Positions 51,392-60,847 are shown, counted from the stretch's first letter. The stretch is 64,000 nucleotides of DNA from Lachnospiraceae bacterium (GCA_002892395.1 NBBL01000005.1:62001-126000); one strand, 5' to 3'. Program-made: numbers and translations. The notes: generated by a model not told the origin, from the letters alone.

Positions 51392-52489
51392 ATGAGAAAA
51401 AAGAGTAGGATCGCAGCAATTGTGTTAACCTCCGCAATGGTGATTGGCACAATGACGGGATGTGGAAACAGCAAGTCTGCAGACGTGAAAGAAACAAAGG
51501 CGGAGGAGGCAGCAGCTCAGAAAACGGGGAAAAACGAGTCTGAAGCGGCACCCGGTGAAGCAGTAACATTCACGGTCACGGCGGATGTGACAGGAGATCG
51601 CGCGCCCTATGTGGACCAGTTTGTAAAATTGGTGGAGGAGAAAACGAACCAGCGTTATAAGGGCAATGTAATTGCAGCGGGATCATTGGGGAGTGGAGCG
51701 GATGCGGCACAAATGCTCCAGATGGGAACGCTGGATGTCCTGATGAGCGATGATATGACGATGGATGGCGTTTTAGATGGAGCACTTGGATTTGCATGGC
51801 TCCCGGGATTGGTTGCAGACTATGATGAAGCAGATAAATATTACAATAACGGATGGATTGCGCAGGAAGTCGGAAAAATCATGGAGCAGAATGAGCTGAT
51901 CCGTATTTCTTCTTTCTGCAACGGGTTTCGCCAGGTTGGTAATATTAAGCGTCCGATAACGGAGATGGCCGATTTGCAAGGATTAAAAATTCGGACTCCC
52001 TCCGTGGAATCTGTTGTCAATTTCTACGAAAAATGTGGCGCTCTTCCGGTTATGATTTCCGGTTCCGAAGTATTGAATGCACTGCAGACCGGAGCTGTGG
52101 ATGGTCTTGATAATGCAGTATTTAATTATACCAATCAGGGAATTACCGATGTCATTACCCATATTACCGAATTGAATTATTGCTATTCCGGTGGATGCTT
52201 TATTGCAGGGAAATCGTTCTGGGATACGTTGAGTGATGAAGATCGAGCCATTTTTAAAGCGTGTGCACAGGAAGCGTCCGATGATTTCACGCACTTCTTC
52301 CGCGAAAAGACTGAAAAACTGACAAAGGAAGGTGTTGATAACGGGCAGTGGACGGTTGAACAGCCGTCAGCGGCCATGAAAGAAACTTTGAAAGGCATTT
52401 ATAAAGAAATTTGGGAAGAAAGCCGTGGAAAATACAGTGACGAAATTATGGATGCAATTATTAGCGGCAATTATAAGACGAAGTCATAA
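51392..52489 (+). CDS. TRAP transporter substrate-binding lipoprotein (DctP family)
   Basis: It is 365 residues: a signal peptide with lipobox MTGC, an acidic linker, then a DctP fold with GALGFAWLPGLV-like core and the LQGLKIRTPSVE segment with the conserved Arg that binds the carboxylate of acid ligands. GAGAGGAG precedes the ATG at 51392. With DctQ and DctM it would import a sugar acid. A hairpin after the gene likely keeps its expression above that of the membrane subunits. Confidence 0.9.
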   Translation: MRKKSRIAAIVLTSAMVIGTMTGCGNSKSADVKETKAEEAAAQKTGKNESEAAPGEAVTFTVTADVTGDRAPYVDQFVKLVEEKTNQRYKGNVIAAGSLGSGADAAQMLQMGTLDVLMSDDMTMDGVLDGALGFAWLPGLVADYDEADKYYNNGWIAQEVGKIMEQNELIRISSFCNGFRQVGNIKRPITEMADLQGLKIRTPSVESVVNFYEKCGALPVMISGSEVLNALQTGAVDGLDNAVFNYTNQGITDVITHITELNYCYSGGCFIAGKSFWDTLSDEDRAIFKACAQEASDDFTHFFREKTEKLTKEGVDNGQWTVEQPSAAMKETLKGIYKEIWEESRGKYSDEIMDAIISGNYKTKS

Positions 52490-52506
52490 TGCTCTCTGAT
52501 AATAAG

Positions 52507-52539
52507 GGTTGATTCGGAGAACTTCCGAATCAACCTTTT
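52507..52539 (+). terminator. Partial terminator/stabiliser between DctP and DctQ
   Basis: GGTTGATTCGGA pairs perfectly with TCCGAATCAACC around a 5-nt loop, followed by TTTT. It is inside the operon, a common device for producing more binding protein than permease. Confidence 0.75.
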
Positions 52540-52563
52540 ATCATCTTTTGAAAGGAGAACGCT

Positions 52564-53100
52564 TTGGATTCTTTCTTGAAATATGCAAAAAAAGCCAATG
52601 ACACTTTGCTGGCAGCAGAAACGGTGCTTATGTCGGTCATCACATTTTTCCTGGTTGCCGCTATTTTTGTTGAGGTCATTTGCAGATATTTTCTTTTTAT
52701 CTCAGTGGCATGGGCAGAAGAATTAACCAGATACCTGTTTATTTGGCTGACGTATATCGGTTCGGCTTATGCCGTGTATTACGGACAGCATACGGAAATC
52801 GACGTGTTACAACAGATTATTTTAAAGTCCAACGGAAAGAAAAGAAACGTGCGATTAAAAGCTTTAAAAATTGCGATGATCCTTTCCACCTGTGCTTTTT
52901 TAGTGGTATTTGGAAAAATATTTTTTGACTATATGCGGATCATCTGGGAAAAAACACAGACGTCTCCGACCATGCGTATTCCGATGGGGTATATTTATCT
53001 TCCGGTATTGATCGGAACAGTGATGGCGGTGTTCCATGAAATTTATATGTTTCTGGTTGAAGTTTTTGGAGCAAATGGTTCGGACGGATTGACAGAATAA
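52564..53100 (+). CDS. TRAP transporter small membrane subunit (DctQ family)
   Basis: It is 178 residues, four membrane helices, with ICRYF and the WAEELTRYLFIWLTYIGSA motif typical of DctQ. Start TTG (52564), 6 nt after AAAGGAGAACG; no ATG is available upstream in frame. Confidence 0.9.
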   Translation: MDSFLKYAKKANDTLLAAETVLMSVITFFLVAAIFVEVICRYFLFISVAWAEELTRYLFIWLTYIGSAYAVYYGQHTEIDVLQQIILKSNGKKRNVRLKALKIAMILSTCAFLVVFGKIFFDYMRIIWEKTQTSPTMRIPMGYIYLPVLIGTVMAVFHEIYMFLVEVFGANGSDGLTE

Positions 53101-53118
53101 AATGAGAGGGGGGATCAC

Positions 53119-54432
53119 ATGTCTGCATTAACAGCGCTTTTGGTTTTTTTGATTTCGTTTATGCTGGTTGCTATCTTATGTAAAATGCCGGTTTCCTATG
53201 CTCTCGGGACATCATCAATATTGGTCTTGGCATATGGAGGATTAAAGCTTTCGATCGTGCCGCAGTTTGCGTTTTCGGGGCTGGACAGCTTTGCACTGCT
53301 GGCAATCCCATTTTATATCTTTGCCGGTGTACTGATGGAATACAGCGGAATTTCAAAAATGCTGATCGATTGGATTAAATCCTTCGTTGGGCATGTTCGC
53401 GGCGCCACGGGAATTATTACAATCTGTGCCTGCATGGCATTTGGCGTTCTGACCGGTTCCGCCATGGCGACGATCAGTGCCATTGGGAAAATGATGGTTC
53501 CGGAGCTTCGAAAAGATAATTATCCCAACGGCTATATTTCGGCTCTTTTGGCGGCCACCTGTTTCCTCGGAATTTTGATTCCGCCAAGTGTCCCGGGCAT
53601 CATGTATGCGTTGGCTTCAGGCGCCAAAATATCGGAAATATGGATGGCAACCATTGGCCCGGCATTCATTTTTGCGTTCGGCTATTTTCTGGTCAATTAT
53701 ATTCGGGTCGGACGATTCGAGAAGAACCCGGAAAAGATTCCCATGAATTTGATAGAAAAAACAAAGGATATCGGTCACACCACCATTATGGCAATTCCGG
53801 CACTCTTAATGCCGATTATTATCTATGGGTCCATTTATGGCGGATTCTGTACAGTGACAGAAGCTGGTGCTGTTAGCTGTGTATACGGAATTATTTACTT
53901 CTTTGCATTAAAATTCATCAACAAAAAAAGAATTGAAATTACATTTTGGAAATGCTGTGCGATTGCCGGAGCTTCTACCGCAACAATCGGATTGCTGAAT
54001 GCTTTTTCGGCCGTTGCCGGAAAAGTAATGACGATGGTTGGAATTTCCAATTTCCTGTCTGCATTGATTACATCTCATATTTCCAGTCGATGGGGGTTTT
54101 TGCTTTTGATTAATCTCCTGTTTTTGTTCATGGGAACCTTTATGGATATCAATGCAACGATTCTTATTATGACCCCATTGTTGCTTCCGGTAGCTCAGAC
54201 CTATGGTATTACGCCGGTTCATTTTGGGACAATTATGATTGTCAATATGTGTGTGGGATTTCTCACACCCCCGTTTGCAGTGGGTATTTTTGTCAGCACA
54301 AAAATAGCAGATTCCACATTTGGTGAAACAGTAAAAGAAGCGGTTCCATTTATTCTTGTGGGCTTTCTTGCCATTCTGGTAACCACGCTTTGTCCGGGCT
54401 ATATTGATATATTTGTTCATTTATTTAGCTAA
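53119..54432 (+). CDS. TRAP transporter large membrane subunit (DctM family)
   Basis: It is 437 residues, about 12 membrane helices. Family segments: FAGVLMEYSGISKMLIDW, GVLTGSAMATISAIG, ILIPPSVPGIMYA and the C-terminal GFLTPPFAVGIFV. Sodium-coupled channel part of the importer. GAGAGGGGGGATCAC precedes the ATG. Confidence 0.93.
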   Translation: MSALTALLVFLISFMLVAILCKMPVSYALGTSSILVLAYGGLKLSIVPQFAFSGLDSFALLAIPFYIFAGVLMEYSGISKMLIDWIKSFVGHVRGATGIITICACMAFGVLTGSAMATISAIGKMMVPELRKDNYPNGYISALLAATCFLGILIPPSVPGIMYALASGAKISEIWMATIGPAFIFAFGYFLVNYIRVGRFEKNPEKIPMNLIEKTKDIGHTTIMAIPALLMPIIIYGSIYGGFCTVTEAGAVSCVYGIIYFFALKFINKKRIEITFWKCCAIAGASTATIGLLNAFSAVAGKVMTMVGISNFLSALITSHISSRWGFLLLINLLFLFMGTFMDINATILIMTPLLLPVAQTYGITPVHFGTIMIVNMCVGFLTPPFAVGIFVSTKIADSTFGETVKEAVPFILVGFLAILVTTLCPGYIDIFVHLFS

Positions 54433-54460
54433 AGGTTAATATCATAGGAGAGGTGTAAAG

Positions 54461-55273
54461 ATGATTGGAAAAGAAATTAGGATGAATCGGTTGATTCCGG
54501 GAGCGGATGGAAAATATTTAGGACTTACCGTGGATCATGCCATTGCCAGAGGTGTCGTAAAGGGCTTGGATACCATTGATGATACGATTGCCAAGATGGT
54601 GAAGGGGAATCCAAATGCGATTACCATGCATAAAGGAATTGCAGAAAACTGTTTCAAAAAATTTGGAGGAAAGGTACCGCTGGTATTAAAATTAACCACC
54701 TTTGGCGTTTACCATTTTGATGAAGACATTCAGGTGGCTGACATTGAGGAAGCACTTTGCATGGGAGCCGATGCGGTATCAATAGGCTGCATTATTGGAG
54801 GCGATAATCAAGACCGGCAGGTAGAGCAATTGGGAAGGCTCATAAAAGAAGCACATAAATATGGAATGCCAGTAATCAGTCATGTTTATCCACGGGGGAA
54901 TCACATCACGGGCGCGGATCAGTATAGTGTTGAAAATGTAACCTACGCAGCCAGAGTGGCGGCAGAGCTTGGGGTTGATTTAGTGAAAACAAATTACACA
55001 GGCAGCGCAGAAAGCTTTGCTAAAGTTGTACAGGCTGTTCCCACCAAAGTCGCAATTGCAGGCGGAATGAAATGCTCCAATGTTAATGAATTTCTACAGC
55101 AGACCGAGGAAGTCATGAATTCAGGAGCGGTTGGCGTTACATATGGTCGATTTGTTATGCAGTATCCGAATATGGTTGCATTGATTCAGACATTAAGCAA
55201 GATGATCCATGAAGGACTGCCATTAAAAGATGCTCAGGAATTATTGAAGCAGCTAGAGTGCGAAAGTAAGTGA
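54461..55273 (+). CDS. DhnA/LsrF-type class I aldolase
   Basis: It is 270 residues of the fructose-bisphosphate aldolase class I/DeoC-like fold. LGLTVDHAIARG is the N-terminal motif, SHVYPRG carries a conserved residue near the active site, and the Schiff-base Lys is expected in VDLVKTNYTGS. Known members include LsrF, IolJ-like and DhnA-type enzymes acting on ketose phosphates. AGGAGAGGTG precedes the ATG. The next gene, a PfkB kinase, likely supplies its phosphorylated substrate. Confidence 0.83.
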   Translation: MIGKEIRMNRLIPGADGKYLGLTVDHAIARGVVKGLDTIDDTIAKMVKGNPNAITMHKGIAENCFKKFGGKVPLVLKLTTFGVYHFDEDIQVADIEEALCMGADAVSIGCIIGGDNQDRQVEQLGRLIKEAHKYGMPVISHVYPRGNHITGADQYSVENVTYAARVAAELGVDLVKTNYTGSAESFAKVVQAVPTKVAIAGGMKCSNVNEFLQQTEEVMNSGAVGVTYGRFVMQYPNMVALIQTLSKMIHEGLPLKDAQELLKQLECESK

Positions 55274-55290
55274 GAGGAGGAAGCAAATTC

Positions 55291-56286
55291 GTGTACCTTG
55301 CTTTTGATAGGACCAAGCCAAACGATGCAGTGGCCTTTGGCCGGGCGACCATTGATCTATATGCAAACGAGATCGGACCTTTAGAAGATGCTGTCACATT
55401 GAGCAAGTACGTGGGCGGATCTCCTGCAAACACTGCAGTAGCCATGGCACAATTAGGCCTGAAAGTCGGATATATTGGGAAGGTATCGGATGATCCGTTT
55501 GGAAGATACATCGTTTCCTATCTAAATAAGAAAGGAGTCGATGTATCTCACATTGAAACGGCCGATCCCGGGATTCGGTCAGGGGTAACGATTGGAGAAA
55601 TTAAACCGGGAGAATGCAATTGTTTCATGTACCGCAACCATTGTGCCGATCTTTATATTGATTGTAAACAATTGGATGAGGCATATATTGCGAAGCATAA
55701 GATGATGCTGATTTCCGGGACATCACTTTCGCATTCACCGGCCAGAGAAGCGGTCTTTCTTGCAATTGCTTACGCAAAGCGAAATGGAACAAAGGTTGTT
55801 TTGGATTTGGATTATAGGGAACACACTTGGGATAGCCTGGAAGAGGCAAGTATATATTACACATTGGCGGCAGAAAATTCAGACATGGTTGTAGGCACCA
55901 GAGATGAGTTTAATGTGATGGAATCCCTTTTTGATTCTTCAAATCAGGACAATGAAAGAAGTGCCGATCACCTCCTGAAAAAAGGAGTTTCTCTCGTATC
56001 CATTAAACAGGGGAGAAAGGGATCTTTCGTCTATACGAAAGAAAAAGTTTATGTTGGCGGCATTTATCCAACAAACGTATTAAAAAGCTTTGGAGCCGGT
56101 GATTCCTATTCATCCGGATTTAGTTATGGATTATTAAAGGGGAAAACGATGGAGGAGTCCTTGCAATATGCAGCGGCAGCTGCATCCATTACAATCACCG
56201 GTCATAGTTGTTCTGATGCCATGCCCAGTCTGCAGCAGGTTGAGCAATATATAAAGGAACATGAATATAGATTGCCTGAGGAATAA
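55291..56286 (+). CDS. PfkB-family carbohydrate kinase (IolC-like)
   Basis: It is 331 residues from a GTG start at 55291, 9 nt after AGAGGAGG. Ribokinase-type motifs: VGGSPANTAVAMAQLG near the N-terminus and SFGAGDSYSSGF, with the catalytic Asp, near the C-terminus. The PfkB kinase before a class I aldolase resembles the IolC/IolJ step of inositol catabolism (5-dehydro-2-deoxygluconate), but no other iol gene is present. Ends the operon; a terminator follows. Confidence 0.86.
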   Translation: MYLAFDRTKPNDAVAFGRATIDLYANEIGPLEDAVTLSKYVGGSPANTAVAMAQLGLKVGYIGKVSDDPFGRYIVSYLNKKGVDVSHIETADPGIRSGVTIGEIKPGECNCFMYRNHCADLYIDCKQLDEAYIAKHKMMLISGTSLSHSPAREAVFLAIAYAKRNGTKVVLDLDYREHTWDSLEEASIYYTLAAENSDMVVGTRDEFNVMESLFDSSNQDNERSADHLLKKGVSLVSIKQGRKGSFVYTKEKVYVGGIYPTNVLKSFGAGDSYSSGFSYGLLKGKTMEESLQYAAAAASITITGHSCSDAMPSLQQVEQYIKEHEYRLPEE

Positions 56287-56298
56287 GAGAGGCGTTCG

Positions 56299-56328
56299 GC
56301 TCCTGTTTTCCATGACGGGAGCTTTTTT
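56299..56328 (+). terminator. Terminator of the acid-sugar operon
   Basis: GCTCCTGT pairs with ACGGGAGC (one G-T pair), followed by six Ts. Confidence 0.85.
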
Positions 56329-56392
56329 GATTCTTCTGTTTCCTTTGATGTGGGTACAGGCGGTCAGGCATTTATTCTGTTTTTCGTTTTTG

Positions 56393-56425
56393 GTAGTTGA
56401 ATCTAACTGAATGGGGTGCTATAAT
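56393..56425 (+). promoter_or_regulatory. tetR promoter with overlapping operator-like site
   Basis: TTGAAT (56397-56402), a 17-bp spacer and a perfect TATAAT (56420-56425). The sequence GTAGT TGAA TCTAA (56393-56406) covers the -35 box and is a degenerate form of the TTAGT-N4-ACTAA palindrome seen before both ABC exporters. Confidence 0.7.
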
Positions 56426-56451
56426 AAAAACCGACAAAATTGTCGGTTTTT
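56426..56451 (+). promoter_or_regulatory. 26-bp palindrome between tetR promoter and gene
   Basis: AAAAACCGACAA, two A bases, then TTGTCGGTTTTT: perfectly symmetric, immediately after the -10 box. It may be the TetR operator at the transcription start, or a hairpin terminator/attenuator with a T-run. Confidence 0.65.
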
Positions 56452-56477
56452 ATTATGCGCATGAAAAGAGGCTTACT

Positions 56478-57083
56478 TTGGCGGAAAAAAAACAAAAAGT
56501 CGGTGATATCAGGAAACGCGAGATCCTGGATGCGGCAAAAAAGGTCTTTTTAAAAAAAGGATTTGCCGACACGGTTATGGAAGACATTATTACCGAGACC
56601 TCTTTGTCTCGAGGAGGTGTTTATTACCATTACAAAAACAAGGTGGAAATCCTGCATGATCTGATGCGGGAAGGCATGGCGTACCGTGTAAAGAAGATGA
56701 ACGAATTTTTGGAGAATTATGGGGGAGAACCGGATCAAGCCGCCATGGCACAGATGATGGTCGATAAGGTGCTGGATGAAAGCGAGCTTATGAGTGTGTA
56801 TGTCATCTATCTCCAGGCTCAAAAAAGCAATGAAGAATTGAGAGATTTGTTTCCGGTCCTGGTGAAAGAGTCGTTAAAAATGATGGGAGAAGATGTGAAG
56901 GGAGCAAACGGGGAATGCTGCAGCCATCTTTCCGATGATTTTTTACTCTTTTTTATGAATACCATGATGCTGGGCTGCGAAATTTTAGACGGAGCAAGGG
57001 AATGCTTCCGGAGTCACAGAGAGGTTTTGGTAGAGATGATTCGACTGCTATTGGATCACTGCGAGAAAGGCGGAAGCCGATAA
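56478..57083 (+). CDS. TetR-family transcriptional regulator
   Basis: It is 201 residues from a TTG start (56478) 6 nt after AAGAGG, giving MAEKKQKVGDIRKREILD. The helix-turn-helix KGFADTVMEDIITETSLSRG and YYHYKNKVEILHDLM are typical of TetR. The larger frame to 56397 would include the promoter region and is rejected. A drug-exporter pair follows 46 bp downstream, so it is probably its repressor. The ligand domain gives no hint of substrate. Confidence 0.88.
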   Translation: MAEKKQKVGDIRKREILDAAKKVFLKKGFADTVMEDIITETSLSRGGVYYHYKNKVEILHDLMREGMAYRVKKMNEFLENYGGEPDQAAMAQMMVDKVLDESELMSVYVIYLQAQKSNEELRDLFPVLVKESLKMMGEDVKGANGECCSHLSDDFLLFFMNTMMLGCEILDGARECFRSHREVLVEMIRLLLDHCEKGGSR

Positions 57084-57098
57084 TGTTTTGCCTGTTGG

Positions 57099-57112
57099 TT
57101 AGTTGAAACTAA
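57099..57112. promoter_or_regulatory. TTAGT-N4-ACTAA palindrome before ABC exporter 2
   Basis: TTAGT TGAA ACTAA, perfect 5-4-5 symmetry, 17 bp before the ABC gene's start codon and just after tetR. Binding here would affect translation initiation or a promoter in the 46-bp gap. Confidence 0.5.
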
Positions 57113-57129
57113 TAAATGCGGAGGTTGGT

Positions 57130-59049
57130 ATGAACGATCAAAAAAAGAAGCAAAAAAAGTCTGCTGATCCCACATGGGACAGTAAGAAGATTCGAGAGAA
57201 GGAACGTTTAATCAAAGAGGTGGCGCGTTTAAATCTTGATGTGCCGGATGAGATCATGCGGCGGATCTTAAATGAGGTGGAGCGAAGTGAAACACAGCCG
57301 GAAATCAGCGTGAGCAGTCTGAACAAAGCGCTGATTGGCATGGCACCGGAGTACCGTGGAAAAATGCGGCTGTCCATTCTGCTTGCCTGTGTCGGTGAAG
57401 TATTCAGCTTCTCTGCTTATTTTTTCAGTGCGTATGCTGCCGGCTGGCTGCTCCAGCGGGCAGACAACCATTTGCTCCCTTTTGACAGGCTTTTGAACAC
57501 TGCCGGTCTGGCCATGGGCTCCTTATTGCTTTACTTCCTATTCACCGGCTTCAGTACCGTCATTTCTCATAAAACCTCCTTTTTGATATTGGAAAAGCTG
57601 AGACAAACGTTATTTGAAAAGCTGCAGAACATTCCCATGGGATACCTGGTGGACAATCCGGTGGGTAAAATCAAGGTGATTATTATGGATCGAGTGGCAG
57701 ATATGGAGGACTGGGTGGCGCATGTCATGCCGGAGCTTCCCAGCAGACTCTTGCATCCCATACTTTGCATGATCATTTTGTTCTCTTTGGACTGGCGCAT
57801 TGGCTTGTCCATTTTTGCGCCGTTACCGATTGCCATGGTGGGAATGGCAGCCATGATGTACCGCTATCGCGCAAGGATGGCTGTTTGGCTGTCGAGCTAT
57901 GCCAATGTCGCAGACAGAAGTGCGGAATATGTGCGCGGCATTCCTGTAATCAAAGCCTTCGTCCAGGACAAGGCATCCTACGGGAAATTTGCAGATGCCG
58001 TGAAATTTTATCATTTCTCCACCATGCAGTGGTGGAGGCAAAGCTGGTTCGGAAAGGCTCTGATGATCGCAGCCCTGATGACGCCGCAGCTTGTGAGTAT
58101 GCCCTTGGCCTTTTATTTATACGGACGGGGAGAACTCAGCATCGAGGCTTTGCTTTTATCACTGGTTCTTCCGATTTCCATTCTTCCGCAGGCGTATACC
58201 ATCATGATGAGCTTTGAATTGTTTCAGTTGGCGTCCAATACCTGGGTGTCGATCCGGGAGCTGCTTGATATGCCTGTTCAGAAGCGTCCTGACCCGGAGG
58301 AAAGAGCTGTGATTGACAGAACCAAGGGGATTCAGTTTGACCACATAAGCTTTTCCTATCACGACGGCACGGAGGTGCTGCATGACATTTCCTTTGAAAC
58401 CAAGCCGGGAGAGGTCACTGCGCTTGTGGGACCTTCCGGCGGCGGGAAATCCACGGTGGCGAAGCTTTTGGCAGGCTTTTGGGATCCGTCTGCAGGCCGA
58501 ATTCTTCTTGGCGGCGAAGACACCCGGAGGATTCCCTTCGATCAGCTGGCGGAGGAGATTTCCTTCGTTTCCCAGGACAATTTTCTGTTCGATGTCAGCA
58601 TTCGGGACAATATTCGCCTCGGGAAGCCAAACGCAACAGAGGATGAAATCATTGCTGCTGCCAAGGCAGCCCATTGTCATGAATTTATTATGGCGCTTCC
58701 CGATGGGTATGACACCAGAGCAGGGGAAGCAGGCGGCGCCATGTCGGGCGGAGAACGGCAACGCATCACTCTTGCCAGAGCCATTTTAAAGCCGGCGTCT
58801 ACCATTATTTTGGACGAAGCGACTGCGTATGCCGATCCGGAAAATGAGGCGCTCATTCAGGAAGCAATCTCGAATTTGGTCAAGGGGAAAAATCTGGTTA
58901 TCATTGCGCACCGGTTACACACCATTAAGCAAGCACATCAAATCATTTTAATGGATCAAGGGAAAATTGTGGCCATGGGAAGACATGAAGCGTTGATGAA
59001 AGAACCGCTCTATGCAACGCTTTGGAATCAATACTTAGGGGAGGAATAG
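57130..59049 (+). CDS. ABC exporter half-transporter A of pair 2
   Basis: It is 639 residues, with a charged N-terminal extension of about 75 residues ahead of the first helix, six membrane helices, and an ATPase with Walker A GPSGGGKST, signature MSGGERQR, Walker B TIILDEATAYADPE and H-loop IIAHRLH. Closest to the first gene of pair 1 (shared TAYxDPENE) but without the repeat tail. GGAGG 5 nt before the ATG at 57130 sets the start; an upstream in-frame start at 57103 overlaps the operator. Forms a heterodimer with the next gene. Confidence 0.9.
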   Translation: MNDQKKKQKKSADPTWDSKKIREKERLIKEVARLNLDVPDEIMRRILNEVERSETQPEISVSSLNKALIGMAPEYRGKMRLSILLACVGEVFSFSAYFFSAYAAGWLLQRADNHLLPFDRLLNTAGLAMGSLLLYFLFTGFSTVISHKTSFLILEKLRQTLFEKLQNIPMGYLVDNPVGKIKVIIMDRVADMEDWVAHVMPELPSRLLHPILCMIILFSLDWRIGLSIFAPLPIAMVGMAAMMYRYRARMAVWLSSYANVADRSAEYVRGIPVIKAFVQDKASYGKFADAVKFYHFSTMQWWRQSWFGKALMIAALMTPQLVSMPLAFYLYGRGELSIEALLLSLVLPISILPQAYTIMMSFELFQLASNTWVSIRELLDMPVQKRPDPEERAVIDRTKGIQFDHISFSYHDGTEVLHDISFETKPGEVTALVGPSGGGKSTVAKLLAGFWDPSAGRILLGGEDTRRIPFDQLAEEISFVSQDNFLFDVSIRDNIRLGKPNATEDEIIAAAKAAHCHEFIMALPDGYDTRAGEAGGAMSGGERQRITLARAILKPASTIILDEATAYADPENEALIQEAISNLVKGKNLVIIAHRLHTIKQAHQIILMDQGKIVAMGRHEALMKEPLYATLWNQYLGEE

Positions 59050-59052
59050 GAT

Positions 59053-60792
59053 ATGGAGTTTATTCGGTTATCGCTTCGGCTGGCGGGGCAGTATAAAAAT
59101 CGCCTGAAGGCAGGAATGCTTCTTATTTTTCTGCAGAATGCTTCGGTGTTATTTGGATTTTTTGCTCTCTTTCTGGCATTTCATTGGATGCATGAGATGA
59201 CCGGGACGCGACTTTGGGCCATATTCGGTGTATTGTTTGCTTCCTTCTTTTTCAATTTTCTGACAGGCTGGGCAAAAGGCGGATTGAGCGATGGAGTGTT
59301 TTTTGGCATTTTCAAGGACTATCGGCTGGCAGTGGGAGAGAAGCTGAAAAAAGCGCCAATGGGCTATTTTGCGGAGCAAAGTCTCTCAAGAATTATGGCA
59401 GCATTTACCGATGTGATGAAGAGCCTTGAAAACTATGCTTCGATGAGTATAGACTTTGCAGTTTCCGGCCTTTCCATTTCTGTATTCCTCTTAATCGGGA
59501 TGTTTGGCACCCACATTAAAATCGGGATTTTAACGCTGATTTGTCTGATGCTTATTTGGCTCTGCGTATTTTTTATGATTCATCTGTCGAAGAAAGAAAT
59601 TGTCCGGGAGCATGCTGCCATCACAAAGGTGAACGATGCACTGATCGACAGCATTCGCGGAATTCCCGTGCTTCGCAGCTTCCCCTCAGCCAATGCAGGG
59701 ACGGTTGAAGAAATTCATTCTCAATTAAAAAGCGCTTCGGAGGAGCTTAGGCATGCAAAGCTGCATTTTGAAATAGTATTTGTGATTGCTTCCCGGGCGT
59801 TTACGACGGTCATTCATTTGTCCAGTCTGCTGGTCACGCTGTTTTCCTGCTATTTGTATACGAAGGGCGAGGTTTTGCTTCCGCAGGCGCTTACCGTTTC
59901 GGCAGCGGGATTTATGATTTTCGGCGGCTTGAAGCAGCTTGAGAACGCGGCTGTTTTGATGGTTAAGAATCCTGCCAATATGAAGTATCTGGATGAGGTT
60001 TTGGATATTCCGGAAATTCGTGACGGCGCCGCAGAGGTGATGGAACAGCAGGATATCGTCTTTGACCGGGTATGCTTTGGCTATGATCCGCGAAAGCCTG
60101 TTTTAAACCAATTGTCATTTACGATTCCCCAAGGATCCAGAACGGCGATTGTAGGTCCATCCGGCTCCGGAAAAACGACGGTGATCAATTTAATTTCCCG
60201 TTTTTATGACGTGAATCGTGGTACAATCAGCATAGGAGGCAGGAAGATACAAGATTACAAGGTGGAAGCATTGCTGAAAAATCTTTCCCTGGTTTTTCAG
60301 GATGTGTATCTGTTTCAGGACACCATAGAAAATAATATCCGCTTTGCAAAGCCGGAGGCGAGTCATGAAGAAGTGGTGGAGGCGGCAAAAAAGGCCCGTT
60401 GCCACAATTTTATTACGGCGCTTCCCGATGGGTATCAGACGATGGTGGGGGAAGGCGGGAGCTCTCTTTCCGGCGGCGAGAAGCAACGGGTGTCCATTGC
60501 AAGGGCCCTGCTGAAGGATGCACCGATCATTCTTTTGGATGAAGCGACAAGCTCGGTTGATCCTGAAAATGAGGCTGAGATTTTGGCAGCCATTGAAGCA
60601 TTATCCGAAGGGCATACGGTGATTTCCATCGCCCACAGATTGTCCACCGTGAGAAGGGCGGATCAAATTCTGGTGATGGATGAGGGTAAGCTGGTGCAGG
60701 AGGGAACGCATGACGACTTAATGCGGCAGGAGGGAATTTATTCCGCCTTCATCCGGGCGAGAGAACGGGCCGCCAATTGGAAATTATCGTAG
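59053..60792 (+). CDS. ABC exporter half-transporter B of pair 2
   Basis: It is 579 residues with six membrane helices, Walker A GPSGSGKTT, signature LSGGEKQR, Walker B IILLDEATSSVDPE and H-loop SIAHRLS. Starts 3 bp after the preceding gene. Paralogue of the 41.4-kb gene: both share the order KKARCHNFITALPDGY-like segment. Substrate unknown. Confidence 0.9.
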   Translation: MEFIRLSLRLAGQYKNRLKAGMLLIFLQNASVLFGFFALFLAFHWMHEMTGTRLWAIFGVLFASFFFNFLTGWAKGGLSDGVFFGIFKDYRLAVGEKLKKAPMGYFAEQSLSRIMAAFTDVMKSLENYASMSIDFAVSGLSISVFLLIGMFGTHIKIGILTLICLMLIWLCVFFMIHLSKKEIVREHAAITKVNDALIDSIRGIPVLRSFPSANAGTVEEIHSQLKSASEELRHAKLHFEIVFVIASRAFTTVIHLSSLLVTLFSCYLYTKGEVLLPQALTVSAAGFMIFGGLKQLENAAVLMVKNPANMKYLDEVLDIPEIRDGAAEVMEQQDIVFDRVCFGYDPRKPVLNQLSFTIPQGSRTAIVGPSGSGKTTVINLISRFYDVNRGTISIGGRKIQDYKVEALLKNLSLVFQDVYLFQDTIENNIRFAKPEASHEEVVEAAKKARCHNFITALPDGYQTMVGEGGSSLSGGEKQRVSIARALLKDAPIILLDEATSSVDPENEAEILAAIEALSEGHTVISIAHRLSTVRRADQILVMDEGKLVQEGTHDDLMRQEGIYSAFIRARERAANWKLS

Positions 60793-60847
60793 AGAACCGC
60801 AACCGGACGCAGCGGATGGAACCTGCACCTGGGGTGAGGAGGAAACC

